A stretch of DNA of 64,000 nt from JAKCDU01 sp035551615 (GCA_035551615.1 DASZNC010000107.1:1-64000), one strand, 5' to 3'. Positions 50,938 to 60,467 are shown, numbered from the stretch's first letter. Numbers and translations: made by a program. Notes: a model not told the origin generated them from the letters alone.

Positions 50938-51744
50938 GTGACCGATCCCTACTCCGCCTACCCGGGACTGACCTTCGACCGGCCGGAGCCGGGCGTGCTC
51001 AGGATCACCATGGACGCTCCCGGGCTGAACGCCGTCAGCCCGGACGTGCACCGCCAACTGGCGGATGTGTGGCTCTCGGTCGATCGTGATCCGCAGACGC
51101 GAGTGGCCCTTTTGCGGGGGGCGGGCAAGGCGTTCTCGGCGGGTGGGTCGTTCGAGCTGCTCGGTCAGATGATCGACAGTTATGACACCCGCACCCGCAT
51201 CCTGCGCGAGGCGCGTGACCTGGTGACCAACGTGATCAACTGCTCCAAGCCGATCGTGTCGGCCATCCACGGGCCGGCGGTGGGGGCCGGGCTGTGCGCC
51301 GGGATACTGGCCGACGTCTCGGTCGTCGGCCGTTCGGCCCGCATCATCGACGGCCACACCCGGCTGGGAGTGGCGGCCGGCGATCACGCGGCGATCTGTT
51401 GGCCGTTGCTGTGCGGCATGGCCAAAGCCAAGTACTACCTGCTCACGTGCGAAACCCTCAGCGGCGAGGAGGCCGAACGCATCGGCCTGGTTTCACTCTG
51501 CGTGGACGACGATCAGGTCCAGGACCGGGCGCTGGATGTCTGCCGCCAACTGGCCGGGGGCGCCCAGTCGGCCATCCGCTGGACCAAGCACACCCTCAAC
51601 CACTGGTACCGCGCCCAGTTGCCCATCCTCGACTCCAGCCTGGCCTACGAGTTCTACGGATTCGGGGGTCCGGATGCGGCCGAGGGGCTGGCCAGCCACA
51701 AGGAGAAGCGGGCCCCGAACTTCACAGGACCGACAAGCGAATGA
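50938..51744 (+). CDS. crotonase-fold protein lacking both catalytic glutamates
   Basis: A 268-residue crotonase-fold protein with intact oxyanion loop KAFSAGGSFELL and helix GPAVGAGLCAGILADV. The first catalytic position has no Glu (GAGLCAG), and the second region reads IDGHTRLGVAAGDH instead of the usual GxPE. A hydratase is therefore unlikely; isomerase, hydrolase or decarboxylase chemistry of the wider family is possible. It starts with GTG and its stop overlaps the P450 start by ATGA. It works with the P450 and hydrolase of this operon by position. Confidence 0.88.
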   Translation: MTDPYSAYPGLTFDRPEPGVLRITMDAPGLNAVSPDVHRQLADVWLSVDRDPQTRVALLRGAGKAFSAGGSFELLGQMIDSYDTRTRILREARDLVTNVINCSKPIVSAIHGPAVGAGLCAGILADVSVVGRSARIIDGHTRLGVAAGDHAAICWPLLCGMAKAKYYLLTCETLSGEEAERIGLVSLCVDDDQVQDRALDVCRQLAGGAQSAIRWTKHTLNHWYRAQLPILDSSLAYEFYGFGGPDAAEGLASHKEKRAPNFTGPTSE

Positions 51745-52943
51745 GCGCACCCCGAATCGCCCTTGATGACCCGGCCTCGTTCGCCGCCGGGCATCCGCAC
51801 GACCAGTACCGCTACCTCCGGGAGAACCACCCCGTCTACTGGCACCCCGAGACCGACGGCTCCGGCTTCTGGGCGGTGACGTCGTACCCGCTCGTCGTCC
51901 AGGTCAGCCGGAACACGGCCACCTACTCGTCGTGGCTGGGGGGCGTGATGCTGCCCGACTCCGACCCGGCCCTGCTCGAGGGGTCGCGTCTGATGATGCT
52001 CTTCCAGGATCCGCCCGGCCACACCCGGTACCGGCGGCTGGTCAGCCGGGCGTTCACACCGCGGGCGGCGGCGGACTGGAAGGAGCGCATCGACCGGCTG
52101 GCGGTCCGCATCGTCGATGCCGTCGCCGACCGGGACGAATGCGATTTCGTCGCCGACGTGGCCGGCGAGATGCCGTCACTGGTCATCGCCGATCTCATGG
52201 GGATCCCGTCCGACGACGGCCGCCGCCTCTACCACCTGACCGAGATCATGCACTCCTCCGACCCCGATCTGACCGAGGCGGACGGGGTGGCCGCCATCAT
52301 GGAGATGCACGCGTACGCCTCCGAGACGGCGGCCCGCAAGCGGCGCGAGCCGGCCGACGATCTGGCCACCGCGCTGGTGACGGCCCGAGTGGACGGTGAG
52401 AGCCTCAGCGACGAGGAGTTCAACTGGTTCTTCCTGCTCCTGGTCAACGCCGGCGGGGACACGACCCGGAACCTGGTCGCCGGTGGCATCGAGGCCCTCC
52501 TGGACGCGCCCGACCAGATGGCCGCCATCCGGCAGGATCCGGGCTCCACCATGGCCACGACGGTCGAGGAGATGCTGCGCTACGTGAGCCCCGTGGTGCA
52601 CATGCGCCGGACGGCGACCGTGGACACCGAGCTGGGCGGGCAGCGGATCGCCGCCGGCGACAAGGTCGTGGTGTTCTACGCGGCCGCCAACCGGGACCCG
52701 TCGATCTTCGCCGACGGGGAGTCACTCGACGTACGCCGCCGGACCAACCATCACCTGGCCTTCGGTGGCGGTGGCGCGCACATGTGCCTGGGCGCCCACT
52801 TCGCCCGGCTGGAGACGGCGGCGCTCATGGAGCAGGTCGTCACCCGCATGGACGACCTTCGGATGAGCGGGCCGGTCGAGCGCCTTCACTCCACGTTCAT
52901 CGCCGGGCCGAAACACCTGCCGGTCAGCTACCAGGCGTCCTGA
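51741..52943 (+). CDS. cytochrome P450
   Basis: A 400-residue soluble P450. I-helix AGGDTT is at 237-242, K-helix ExxR is Glu277 to Arg280, and the heme loop FGGGGAHMCLGAHFAR gives ligand Cys349. The run of four glycines with Ala in place of the more usual G-x-H spacing is slightly unusual. It resembles CYP107/CYP124-like actinobacterial enzymes but no subfamily can be fixed. The ATG at 51741 overlaps the crotonase stop; the longer open frame is spurious. A terminal step of the aminotransferase operon is likely. Confidence 0.93.
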   Translation: MSAPRIALDDPASFAAGHPHDQYRYLRENHPVYWHPETDGSGFWAVTSYPLVVQVSRNTATYSSWLGGVMLPDSDPALLEGSRLMMLFQDPPGHTRYRRLVSRAFTPRAAADWKERIDRLAVRIVDAVADRDECDFVADVAGEMPSLVIADLMGIPSDDGRRLYHLTEIMHSSDPDLTEADGVAAIMEMHAYASETAARKRREPADDLATALVTARVDGESLSDEEFNWFFLLLVNAGGDTTRNLVAGGIEALLDAPDQMAAIRQDPGSTMATTVEEMLRYVSPVVHMRRTATVDTELGGQRIAAGDKVVVFYAAANRDPSIFADGESLDVRRRTNHHLAFGGGGAHMCLGAHFARLETAALMEQVVTRMDDLRMSGPVERLHSTFIAGPKHLPVSYQAS

Positions 52944-52952
52944 GTCAGCCGG

Positions 52953-53660
52953 TCAGTTGTTCTTGGCCAGCTGACCGCCGTCGACCCGGATGATAGATCC
53001 GTTGACGAACGTGGCCGCCGGATCGGTCAGGGCCACGATCATGTAGGCGATCTCCTCCGGGCGGGCGTACCGGCCGACCGGAACATGGCGGCGGGCGAAC
53101 GCGTCCCGGTCGGCCTCGGGGATGCCCTCGGTCAGGCCGGTCAGCGTGGCGCCCGGGCACACGCAGTTGGCGGTGACCCCCCGCCGGCCCAGATCGACGG
53201 CCAGCGACTTGGTGAAGCCGACGACGCCGTGCTTGGACACCGAGTAGGGACCCATCCACCGGGCCGCGCCCAGGCCCTCGGTGGACGCCAGGTTGACGAT
53301 CCGTCCCTGTCCACAAGCCAGCAGATCGGGCAGACAGGCCCGCACCATGTGCATCGTGCCGGTCAGATTGACGGCCAGCGCCCGATGCCATTCGTCCACG
53401 TAACTGTCGTTTTCCAGCTGGCCGGCACTACTGATCCCGGCTGCGTTGACGAGGATCTCGATCGGCCCGAGCTGCGCTCGGACCCGATCGACGGCGGAGG
53501 CCACGGCGGCCGGGTCCGAGACGTCGACCGGGTCGTCGCCGGACCGGTCGAACACGGCGACGGTCACCCCCTTCTCCGTCAGCAGGTCGACCGTAGCCCG
53601 GCCGATTCCGCTGGCCCCTCCGGTGACGATGGCCACCCGGCTCATCGCCGGCCGACCCAT
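52953..53660 (-). CDS. short-chain dehydrogenase/reductase
   Basis: A 235-residue SDR with TGGASGIGRA (about residues 14-23), a shortened strand-2 region (VFDRSGDDPVDVSD), VNAAGIS, and catalytic YSVSKHG. The acidic residue after strand 2 suggests NAD. An in-frame ATG at 53645 (MSRVAIVTGG) is as good a start as the one given. It converges with the P450 operon with a 9-bp gap and diverges from the V4R-GGDEF gene. Substrate unknown. Confidence 0.9.
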   Translation of the reverse strand: MGRPAMSRVAIVTGGASGIGRATVDLLTEKGVTVAVFDRSGDDPVDVSDPAAVASAVDRVRAQLGPIEILVNAAGISSAGQLENDSYVDEWHRALAVNLTGTMHMVRACLPDLLACGQGRIVNLASTEGLGAARWMGPYSVSKHGVVGFTKSLAVDLGRRGVTANCVCPGATLTGLTEGIPEADRDAFARRHVPVGRYARPEEIAYMIVALTDPAATFVNGSIIRVDGGQLAKNN

Positions 53661-53760
53661 AGCCGACTACACCGATCGGCGGGCCGGGCTCCGGCCGCGC
53701 CCGGACAGCAAACGAACACTGATATAAGAGGCGTCATCCGCCGATAACCATAGCGATGGG

Positions 53761-55887
53761 ATGCGTGGCCGTCCCCGCTGGGGCCCAGACATGACCGAGA
53801 GCAGGGAAACCGCTGGCCTGACCATGCGTCTGCTCATCGACTTCGTTCGCCGCGAGTACGGGGAGGTCGCCGTCGCCCGAACGCTGGAGATGGCCGGCGA
53901 GACCCGCCCTCTGACCGTCCTGGAGGACGAAAAGGTCTGGTCGACGTACAACCAGAAAATCGCGCTGTTCGAGGCCGCGGAAAAGGTCACCGGGCGGCCC
54001 GACATCGGCCCGGCGGTAGGGCGGACCGTGCTGCAGTCGTCAGTGGGCAACTCCCTGAAGATCGCACTCGGCCTGCTCGGCTCCCCGGCCACCCTCCTCA
54101 AGGGCATCGCCCGGGCCAACGGCAAATTCTCGACGGCCGGCGACATGACCGCCCTGGAGGTCAAGTCCGGTTCCGCCGTGCTGCGCTACAAGGTGCGTGA
54201 CGGTTACCGACCTCACCGACTGGACTGCGGCTACACGATCGGCCTGCTCACCCAGGTCACCGCCCTGTTCGACCTGCCTCCGGCACGCGTCGATCACCCG
54301 CACTGCCAGGTCCTGGGCGACGAGGCCTGCATCTACCAGCTGAGCTGGCAGCGCCGGGCCCGCCTGCCCTGGTCGCGCCGGCGCCGCTCGGTGGCGGCCG
54401 ATGCCCTGCTCGTCCGGCTCCGTGAGCTGCAGGCCACCCTGTCCGACCTGGTCGCCACGACCGACGTCGACGAGGTGCTCGACGCCATCGCCGCCCGGGC
54501 CGGCTCGGCAATCAACGCCGAGCGATTCGTGCTGGCGGTCCGGCTGTCAGATGACGACGACGTCCGGGTCCGCCAGGACGGGTTCGAGCCGGACGAGGCC
54601 GACCGGGTCGCAGCCGACCTGTTGCGGGGGCGGCGCGTCGATCTGGACGGTCACGGCCGGCTCATCGCCGAGGTGCGGACCTCGACCCGGTCCTACGGGA
54701 AGCTGGCCGCTTTCTCCCGTGACCCCTTCCTCGAGCATGAGGCCGATCTCCTGGACGCCTACGTCGGGCTGGCCGCCACCGCGCTCGAAGCGGTCACCTC
54801 GGTGGCCGAAGCCGAGGAGGGCCGGCAGACGGCCGAGGGACTGCTCGCCCTGGCCGGCGAGCTGCACCGGGCCGAATCCCGAGAAGCGGTGGCCGACGCC
54901 ATCGCCACCGCCGTGCGGGCCGTGGTCGGAGCCGACTTCACCTCCGTCCTCCTGTTCGCGCCCGACGGGAGCGGGTTACGGGTCGCCGGTCAATCCGGCA
55001 TCTCCGATGACATTCAGGCCCTCCTCCGCCACGTGCTCGTCCGACCGGCCGACACCCCTCAGCTGGCCCGGCTGCTGGACGGCTCGGCGGCGACCTGTTC
55101 GTTCGACCGGGACGGCGAGGACAGATACGTGGGCCGGCTGCTCCAGGCCTTCCGGGCGTCGACCGCCGGTGCCGTGGCCATCCAGGGCAACGACGGGCCG
55201 CACGGGGTCCTGATCGCCGGCTGGACCGGAGGCGCCCACCATCCCCACCCGAACGACGATGATTTCGCCAAGCTCCAGGCGCTGGCCGACCAGGGGACCA
55301 ATGCGCTGGACAAGACCGCCCTGCTGGAGCAGGTCCGCCACCAGGCGGCGAGCGACGCCCTGACCGGCATCGCCAACCGGCGGGTCCTCGGCGAGCGACT
55401 CGAAGACATCCTGACGGGGGCCCCGCCGGACCCCGATGCCCCGCCCGCCCTCCTGTTCCTCGATCTCGACGGCTTCAAGCGGGTCAACGACACGTTGGGG
55501 CACGCAGCCGGCGACGAGCTCCTCCGCACCGTCGCGTCCCGGCTCCGCCAGAACGTGTGGAGCGGCGACACCGTCGCCCGCCTGGGCGGCGACGAGTTCA
55601 CGGTGCTGCTGTCGTCGACCCATGGAGCAGAAGCGGCAGTGGGTGTAGCCGAACGTCTGCTCGCCGGCCTGAGCGGCTTGGTGACCATCGAGGGAAGCGC
55701 GGTGGAGATCAGGGCCAGTGTCGGGGTGGTCGTGTTGAAGCCGGGTCAGCAGACGGCCAGCGACGTCCTCCGAGCGGCCGATGCGGCCATGTACGCGGCC
55801 AAGAAGCTGGGGGGCAACCGCTGCTTCATCTTCCCGACCGACCCGGGGCTCGACCCGATCGAGGAAAGCGGGACCATCCACAACTAG
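53761..55887 (+). CDS. V4R-like/GAF/GAF/GGDEF signalling protein
   Basis: A 708-residue multi-domain protein. Residues 1-200 look like a V4R or heme-NO-binding-like ligand domain ending in HCQVLGDEACIYQLSW (Cys182, Cys190), the usual cysteine pattern of such small-molecule sensors. Two GAF-like regions follow (about 215-340 and 350-515), then GGDEF, whose motif GGDEF is at 609-613. The inhibitory site is degenerate: WSGD stands where RxxD is expected. It should make cyclic di-GMP without classical product inhibition. The start may be ATG 53761 or 53791. It is 12 bp from PPK2 and probably co-transcribed. Confidence 0.88.
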   Translation: MRGRPRWGPDMTESRETAGLTMRLLIDFVRREYGEVAVARTLEMAGETRPLTVLEDEKVWSTYNQKIALFEAAEKVTGRPDIGPAVGRTVLQSSVGNSLKIALGLLGSPATLLKGIARANGKFSTAGDMTALEVKSGSAVLRYKVRDGYRPHRLDCGYTIGLLTQVTALFDLPPARVDHPHCQVLGDEACIYQLSWQRRARLPWSRRRRSVAADALLVRLRELQATLSDLVATTDVDEVLDAIAARAGSAINAERFVLAVRLSDDDDVRVRQDGFEPDEADRVAADLLRGRRVDLDGHGRLIAEVRTSTRSYGKLAAFSRDPFLEHEADLLDAYVGLAATALEAVTSVAEAEEGRQTAEGLLALAGELHRAESREAVADAIATAVRAVVGADFTSVLLFAPDGSGLRVAGQSGISDDIQALLRHVLVRPADTPQLARLLDGSAATCSFDRDGEDRYVGRLLQAFRASTAGAVAIQGNDGPHGVLIAGWTGGAHHPHPNDDDFAKLQALADQGTNALDKTALLEQVRHQAASDALTGIANRRVLGERLEDILTGAPPDPDAPPALLFLDLDGFKRVNDTLGHAAGDELLRTVASRLRQNVWSGDTVARLGGDEFTVLLSSTHGAEAAVGVAERLLAGLSGLVTIEGSAVEIRASVGVVVLKPGQQTASDVLRAADAAMYAAKKLGGNRCFIFPTDPGLDPIEESGTIHN

Positions 55888-55899
55888 GTTGGGCGGATC

Positions 55900-56688
55900 A
55901 TGTCCGACATGGCACTGACGGCCGAACTGGGCCGACTGCAGTCCGAGCTGGTCGTGCTCCAGGAATGGGTCCGGGCCGAGTCGCAACGGTTGGTGATCGT
56001 CTTCGAAGGTCGCGACGCAGCGGGCAAAGGAGGCGTCATCAAGCGGATCACCGAACCGCTGAATCCCCGCTGGTGCCGGGTCACCGCGCTCCCGTCGCCC
56101 TCGGACAGGGAGCGCACGGAATGGTACTTCCAGCGCTACGTCGAGCATCTGCCGGCCGGCGGGGAAATCGTGGTGTTCGACCGCAGTTGGTACAACCGGG
56201 CCGGCGTCGAGCGGGTCATGGGCTTCTGCACCGACGAGGAACTGCAGCGGTTCTTCCGCCAGGCCCCGGCCTTCGAACGGATGCTGATCGACGACGGCAT
56301 CATCCTGGTGAAGTACTGGTTCTCGGTCAGCCAGGCCGAGCAGGAGCAGAGGTTTCAGAACCGGGCCAACGACCCGATGAAGCGGTGGAAGCTCAGTCCC
56401 ATCGACATCGAGGGGCGGGCCCGGTGGGATGACTACTCACGGGCGCGCGATGACATGTTCGCCCACTGCGACATCCCGGACTCGCCGTGGTGGGTCGTCG
56501 AGGATGACGACAAGATGCGGGGCCGGGTCAACTGCATATCCCACCTGCTGAGCGTCGTCCCGTACCGGCCGTCGAAGTCCAAGAAGATCCGGTTGAAGGC
56601 CCTGCCGAAAGCGGATCACCAGTACGAGCGGCCGCCGCGCAGTACGTACCGGTACGTCCCCGATCGGGCCGCCGAGGTGTCCGGGTAG
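55900..56688 (+). CDS. ppk2: polyphosphate kinase 2
   Basis: A 262-residue PPK2-family kinase. Walker A is GRDAAGKG (37-44), Walker B with catalytic Asp is FDRSWYNR (93-100), and the lid has arginines around QEQRFQNRANDPMKRWKLS. PPK2 transfers phosphate between polyphosphate and nucleotides, and single-domain forms of this length mainly phosphorylate GDP or ADP from polyphosphate (class I). It lies between two GGDEF genes on the same strand, 12 bp after the first. A link between GTP supply, polyphosphate and cyclic di-GMP is tempting but only inferred from position. Confidence 0.93.
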   Translation: MSDMALTAELGRLQSELVVLQEWVRAESQRLVIVFEGRDAAGKGGVIKRITEPLNPRWCRVTALPSPSDRERTEWYFQRYVEHLPAGGEIVVFDRSWYNRAGVERVMGFCTDEELQRFFRQAPAFERMLIDDGIILVKYWFSVSQAEQEQRFQNRANDPMKRWKLSPIDIEGRARWDDYSRARDDMFAHCDIPDSPWWVVEDDDKMRGRVNCISHLLSVVPYRPSKSKKIRLKALPKADHQYERPPRSTYRYVPDRAAEVSG

Positions 56689-56843
56689 GCGAACCCGGCC
56701 GGACCGGTTGTTGGATTGTTGATCCAATCCCCGAGCCAACTCCCACCAGCCGTTGGGAAAGCCGAGTGTACGGTGCCGGGTCAGCGCTTCGTATCCGGAA
56801 CGAGGCCGGAGATTCGGTACATCTGGGGACTGGTCGGGGCTGA

Positions 56844-58151
56844 ATGGTGCGAATCAAGACGCGCAACTTTCCGTGGAAAGCCAGCGCCCGCCCGGAGTTG
56901 CCAATCGATCAGCTCTACCTGGATCGACGTCTCAGAGAGACGTTCGAGCGGGCGCCCATCGGTGAAGCCGTGGTCGGGATCGGCGGGTACTTTCTCGAGG
57001 TCAACCCGGCGTTCTGCCGAATGCTCGGATACTCCGGCGCCGAGCTGTACACCCTCCGGTTCGCGGAGATGCTCGGCACCGACGACGCCGATGGCCACCT
57101 ATGCCTGCAGGAAGCTCTCGCCGGAAAGGCGACCGATGATCCGATCGAGTTGCGGTGTTATCGCAAGAATGGAACGCATATCGATGCCGAGTGCTTCGTT
57201 TCACCGATATCCGATGGCGACGGCGGCCATCCGGCCTACGTGATCGTCCAGATGCAAGACGTCTCCCAGAATCGAGATCGCGACCGCCTGTCGGCCGTGG
57301 TGGACAACAGCCCGGACGTGCTGTCGGTGGTCGCCCCCGACGGAACGCTCCTGTACGCCAGCCGGGCCTACCGGTCCATGTTCGGTGTCGACCCGTCCTC
57401 CGCCATCGGCCACCCGGTCGGTGGACGCACCCACCCCGACGATGTCGACCGCGTGCGGTCGACCCTCGAGGGAGTCGCCGGCCGGCCGGACGGCATCAGC
57501 ACCTTTTCCTTCCGAGTGGCCGGCGCCGACGGGGAGTGGCGCCATATCGAGGTGACGGCCGCCAACTGGACCTCCGACCCGGCGATCGGCGGGATCGTCT
57601 GCAACGGCCGCGATGTCACCACCAGATCGGCTCGAGCGGCGGGCGCAGACGGAGCCGACACCCACGACCCGCTGACCGGGTTGCCGGGCCGGCGGATGGT
57701 CACCGAACGGTCGGAAAAGGCGGTCGGCGCGGCCAAGCGGAATGGCCCCGCCTGCGCATTCCTGCTCGTCGACATCGACCACTTCTCCGTGATCAACGAG
57801 CGCTACGGCCGCGACGTCGGCGACCTGGTGCTCACCACGCTCTCCCGCCGCCTACCGACGTGGCTGCGTCCGGACGACATGTTGGCCCGGTACGGCGCGG
57901 ATGTGTTCGCCGTCGTCGCCGAGGGCCTGCCCTCGAACGAGGTCGGGACCGAGCTCATGCGGCGGATGCTGCAGGCCACGTCGTCGCCGGTGTCCACCCC
58001 GGCCGGTCTGCTGCCGGTGAGAACCTCGATCGGAGGTGCCGTCTGGGACGGCGAAGACTCCGCCTCGTTGATCGCCAACGCCGGCGTCGCCCTCACCGAA
58101 GCCAAGCGGGGCGGTCGCAACCGCGGCATCATGTGGACCCCGCCGATCTGA
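56844..58151 (+). CDS. PAS-PAS-degenerate GGDEF protein
   Basis: A 435-residue protein with two PAS domains (about residues 25-140 and 148-262) and a C-terminal GGDEF domain. The active-site motif is GADVF at 351-355 instead of GGDEF, so the cyclase is probably inactive. The first metal Asp (Asp310 in LLVDIDHF) is kept, as is a perfect inhibitory site RPDD at 342-345. It may therefore bind cyclic di-GMP as a receptor. It starts 155 bp after PPK2; that gap contains TTGTTGGATTGTTGATCCAATCC-like inverted sequence near 56708 but no gene. Confidence 0.88.
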   Translation: MVRIKTRNFPWKASARPELPIDQLYLDRRLRETFERAPIGEAVVGIGGYFLEVNPAFCRMLGYSGAELYTLRFAEMLGTDDADGHLCLQEALAGKATDDPIELRCYRKNGTHIDAECFVSPISDGDGGHPAYVIVQMQDVSQNRDRDRLSAVVDNSPDVLSVVAPDGTLLYASRAYRSMFGVDPSSAIGHPVGGRTHPDDVDRVRSTLEGVAGRPDGISTFSFRVAGADGEWRHIEVTAANWTSDPAIGGIVCNGRDVTTRSARAAGADGADTHDPLTGLPGRRMVTERSEKAVGAAKRNGPACAFLLVDIDHFSVINERYGRDVGDLVLTTLSRRLPTWLRPDDMLARYGADVFAVVAEGLPSNEVGTELMRRMLQATSSPVSTPAGLLPVRTSIGGAVWDGEDSASLIANAGVALTEAKRGGRNRGIMWTPPI

Positions 58152-58163
58152 CCCTTTCTCGGA

Positions 58164-60467
58164 CTACGCCTCCAGCAGGAGGTTGTCGATGTCCTTTTCG
58201 GCCATGGGCCGGGCCAGCAGGTAGCCCTGGCCGCTGTCGCAGCCGAGATCGACCAGCAGCTGACGCTGTTCTTCGTGCTCGATGCCTTCGGCGACCGTCC
58301 GCAGGCCGAGTACGCCGGCGAAGCCGAGGATGGTCTGCATGAGTGCCGGCCCTTCCTGACCGGGTTCGCGCAAAGCGTCCACGAAGGACTTGTCGATCTT
58401 CAGCACGTCCAGCGGCAGGCGCCGGAGGTAGGCCAGGGAGGCATACCCGGTCCCGAAGTCGTCGAGGGCCAGCCCGACGCCGATCCGTTTGAGCCGGTTG
58501 AGGATGGCCGTGGTCTCCTCGGAATCGGCGATCAGGCTCGTTTCGGTCACCTCCAGAACCAGCTGGCCCGGGCGCAGTCCGCTGAGGGCCAGAGCGGTGG
58601 CCACGTCGTCACCCAATTGGCCGCCCTGCAGCTGCCGGCCCGAGATGTTGACCGACATGGTCATGGTGCTCGAATCGGTGAACCAGACGGCCGCCTGGGC
58701 GCAGGCCTCCTCGAGCACCCAGCGGCCCAGCTCGATGATGAACCCGGTGCTCTCGGCCAACTCGATGAAACGACCGGGGCCGAGGTCGCCCCGGGTCGGA
58801 TGATGCCAGCGCACCAGCGCCTCGAAGCCCTCCAACCGCCCGTCGGTCAGAGAGAACTGAGGCTGGTACTCGAGGAAGAACTCGGCCCGTTCGAGCGAAC
58901 CCCGGAAACCGTTCGTGACTTCGAGACGTTCAAGTGCCTCCGACTGCATGGCTCCTTCGAACAGCTCCCACCGGCTCTTGCCGTGCCGCTTGGCCTCGTA
59001 CATGGCCGTGTCCGCTTCTTGGAGCAACCGCTCGGCCGACGACCCCCGCCCGCCGAAGGCCATCCCGACGCTGACCGACACCCCGACCTGCCGGCCGACC
59101 AGCTCGACCGGCTCGCGGAGGGCGGCCACGATCCGATCAGTGATCTGAGGGGCCGCCTCCTTCACCCCCGGACCGGTCAGGAGGACGGCGAACTCGTCAC
59201 CTCCCAGGCGGGCGACCGTATCGGCGACCCGCACCACCTGAAGCAGGCGTTCGGCCACCACCCTGAGCAGGAGGTCCCCGTTCTGGTGGCCGAGCATGTC
59301 GTTGACCGCCTTGAACCCGTCGAGGTCGCACAGGCAGAGGGCGAACGACTGGTTGGCCCGGGTGCACGAAGCGATGGTCCGGGCCAGTTCCTCGTGGAGC
59401 ATGGCCCGGTTCGGGAGTTCGGTCAGTGAGTCATGGAACGCCTGGTGGCGCAGGTCGTACTCGAGCGCATCCCGGCGGCTGAGCGCCTCCTCCAGCGCAG
59501 CTGCGTCCGATCGAGCCTTGGCCGTCTGCGCCCGGATGCGGTCGAACAGCCAGGACATCCGGAGGGTGATCAGGCAGAAGACGACGATGGACGTGCTGGC
59601 GATCACCGCCACATCGACGCTGACGCCGACGAGGGTGCCGATCAGGAGGATGCCGGGCGCCACCGCGCCGGCCAGGGCCAGCGCCGGTATCCGCCGGCGG
59701 GCGTCGGGAGCCTGATCCGACTCGGGAACGGGGCCGGTGACGGTCGGGTGGAGGGCGGCCACCCCCATGAGCAGGTAGTTCAACAGCCAGCCGGCGTCGA
59801 TCACGTTCCCGACCTGGTAGCTCCCGTACAGCACCATGACGTCGTAGATCGAGTCGGCCACGAACGACATCAGTAGGGCCACGGTGAGTATGCGGTGGAA
59901 CGGCAGCCGTCCGCTGCCGAAGACGAGGGAGCGCACCACGATGAAGAGGACACCGAGGTCGGCCGTCGGGTACGCCAGCGTGACGATCTTCCCAAACACG
60001 GCAATGGACCCATCGTGGAAATACGACCCCATCAGGAAATGCCAGGAGAGGGCCAGAGCGGCGATGGCGACGATGGCCGCGTCGGCGTAGTTCTCCCGGG
60101 AACCGGGTTCGTCGGGCCGGTGGCACAGCCGGATCACGCCGAAGTAGAGGAAGGGATAGGCGGACAGGTACACGGCGTCGGCGATCGACGGCAGCGGCAC
60201 CGGCTGGTGGAGGATCAGGCCATACCCGATGTTCTCCATGCCGTCGGCGGCACTCGAAAGAACGCAATAGATCATGAGGAGCACCCACGGGAGCCGGGAT
60301 GTCGGTCGATGCAGTCGCAGGCCGCCGGCGATGAAGGCCGGCCCGACCAGGCCGATGGCGACGTAGAGGATGTACTTGGACGTCAGCCCGGGCAGCGCGA
60401 AATAGGCCGCGACGAGCAGCGAGCTGAGCACCAACCCGATTTTCCAAGCCCACTGTCGGACCGCCAA
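58164..60467 (-). CDS. membrane GGDEF-EAL protein
   Basis: A 767-residue protein with about nine hydrophobic segments in residues 1-310, a short coiled linker, a GGDEF domain (GGDEF 422-426, RVAD inhibitory site five residues before) and an EAL phosphodiesterase domain. The EAL domain has EAL at 549-551, then DDFGTGYASL and the late EGIEHEEQ. All key residues are present, so it could both make and cleave cyclic di-GMP. TTG at 60467 is the start because CGGAGG lies 6-7 bp upstream; the frame further up is antisense to the next gene. It converges with the PAS-GGDEF gene across 12 bp. Confidence 0.92.
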   Translation of the reverse strand: MAVRQWAWKIGLVLSSLLVAAYFALPGLTSKYILYVAIGLVGPAFIAGGLRLHRPTSRLPWVLLMIYCVLSSAADGMENIGYGLILHQPVPLPSIADAVYLSAYPFLYFGVIRLCHRPDEPGSRENYADAAIVAIAALALSWHFLMGSYFHDGSIAVFGKIVTLAYPTADLGVLFIVVRSLVFGSGRLPFHRILTVALLMSFVADSIYDVMVLYGSYQVGNVIDAGWLLNYLLMGVAALHPTVTGPVPESDQAPDARRRIPALALAGAVAPGILLIGTLVGVSVDVAVIASTSIVVFCLITLRMSWLFDRIRAQTAKARSDAAALEEALSRRDALEYDLRHQAFHDSLTELPNRAMLHEELARTIASCTRANQSFALCLCDLDGFKAVNDMLGHQNGDLLLRVVAERLLQVVRVADTVARLGGDEFAVLLTGPGVKEAAPQITDRIVAALREPVELVGRQVGVSVSVGMAFGGRGSSAERLLQEADTAMYEAKRHGKSRWELFEGAMQSEALERLEVTNGFRGSLERAEFFLEYQPQFSLTDGRLEGFEALVRWHHPTRGDLGPGRFIELAESTGFIIELGRWVLEEACAQAAVWFTDSSTMTMSVNISGRQLQGGQLGDDVATALALSGLRPGQLVLEVTETSLIADSEETTAILNRLKRIGVGLALDDFGTGYASLAYLRRLPLDVLKIDKSFVDALREPGQEGPALMQTILGFAGVLGLRTVAEGIEHEEQRQLLVDLGCDSGQGYLLARPMAEKDIDNLLLEA

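Noticed and set aside
56708..56730. TTGGATTGTTGATCCAA inverted repeat downstream of PPK2 as a terminator
   Set aside because: The stem is only 7 bp with a 3-bp AT-rich loop and no T-tract, and it is far from the next start. Kept only as a remark because function is unsupported.
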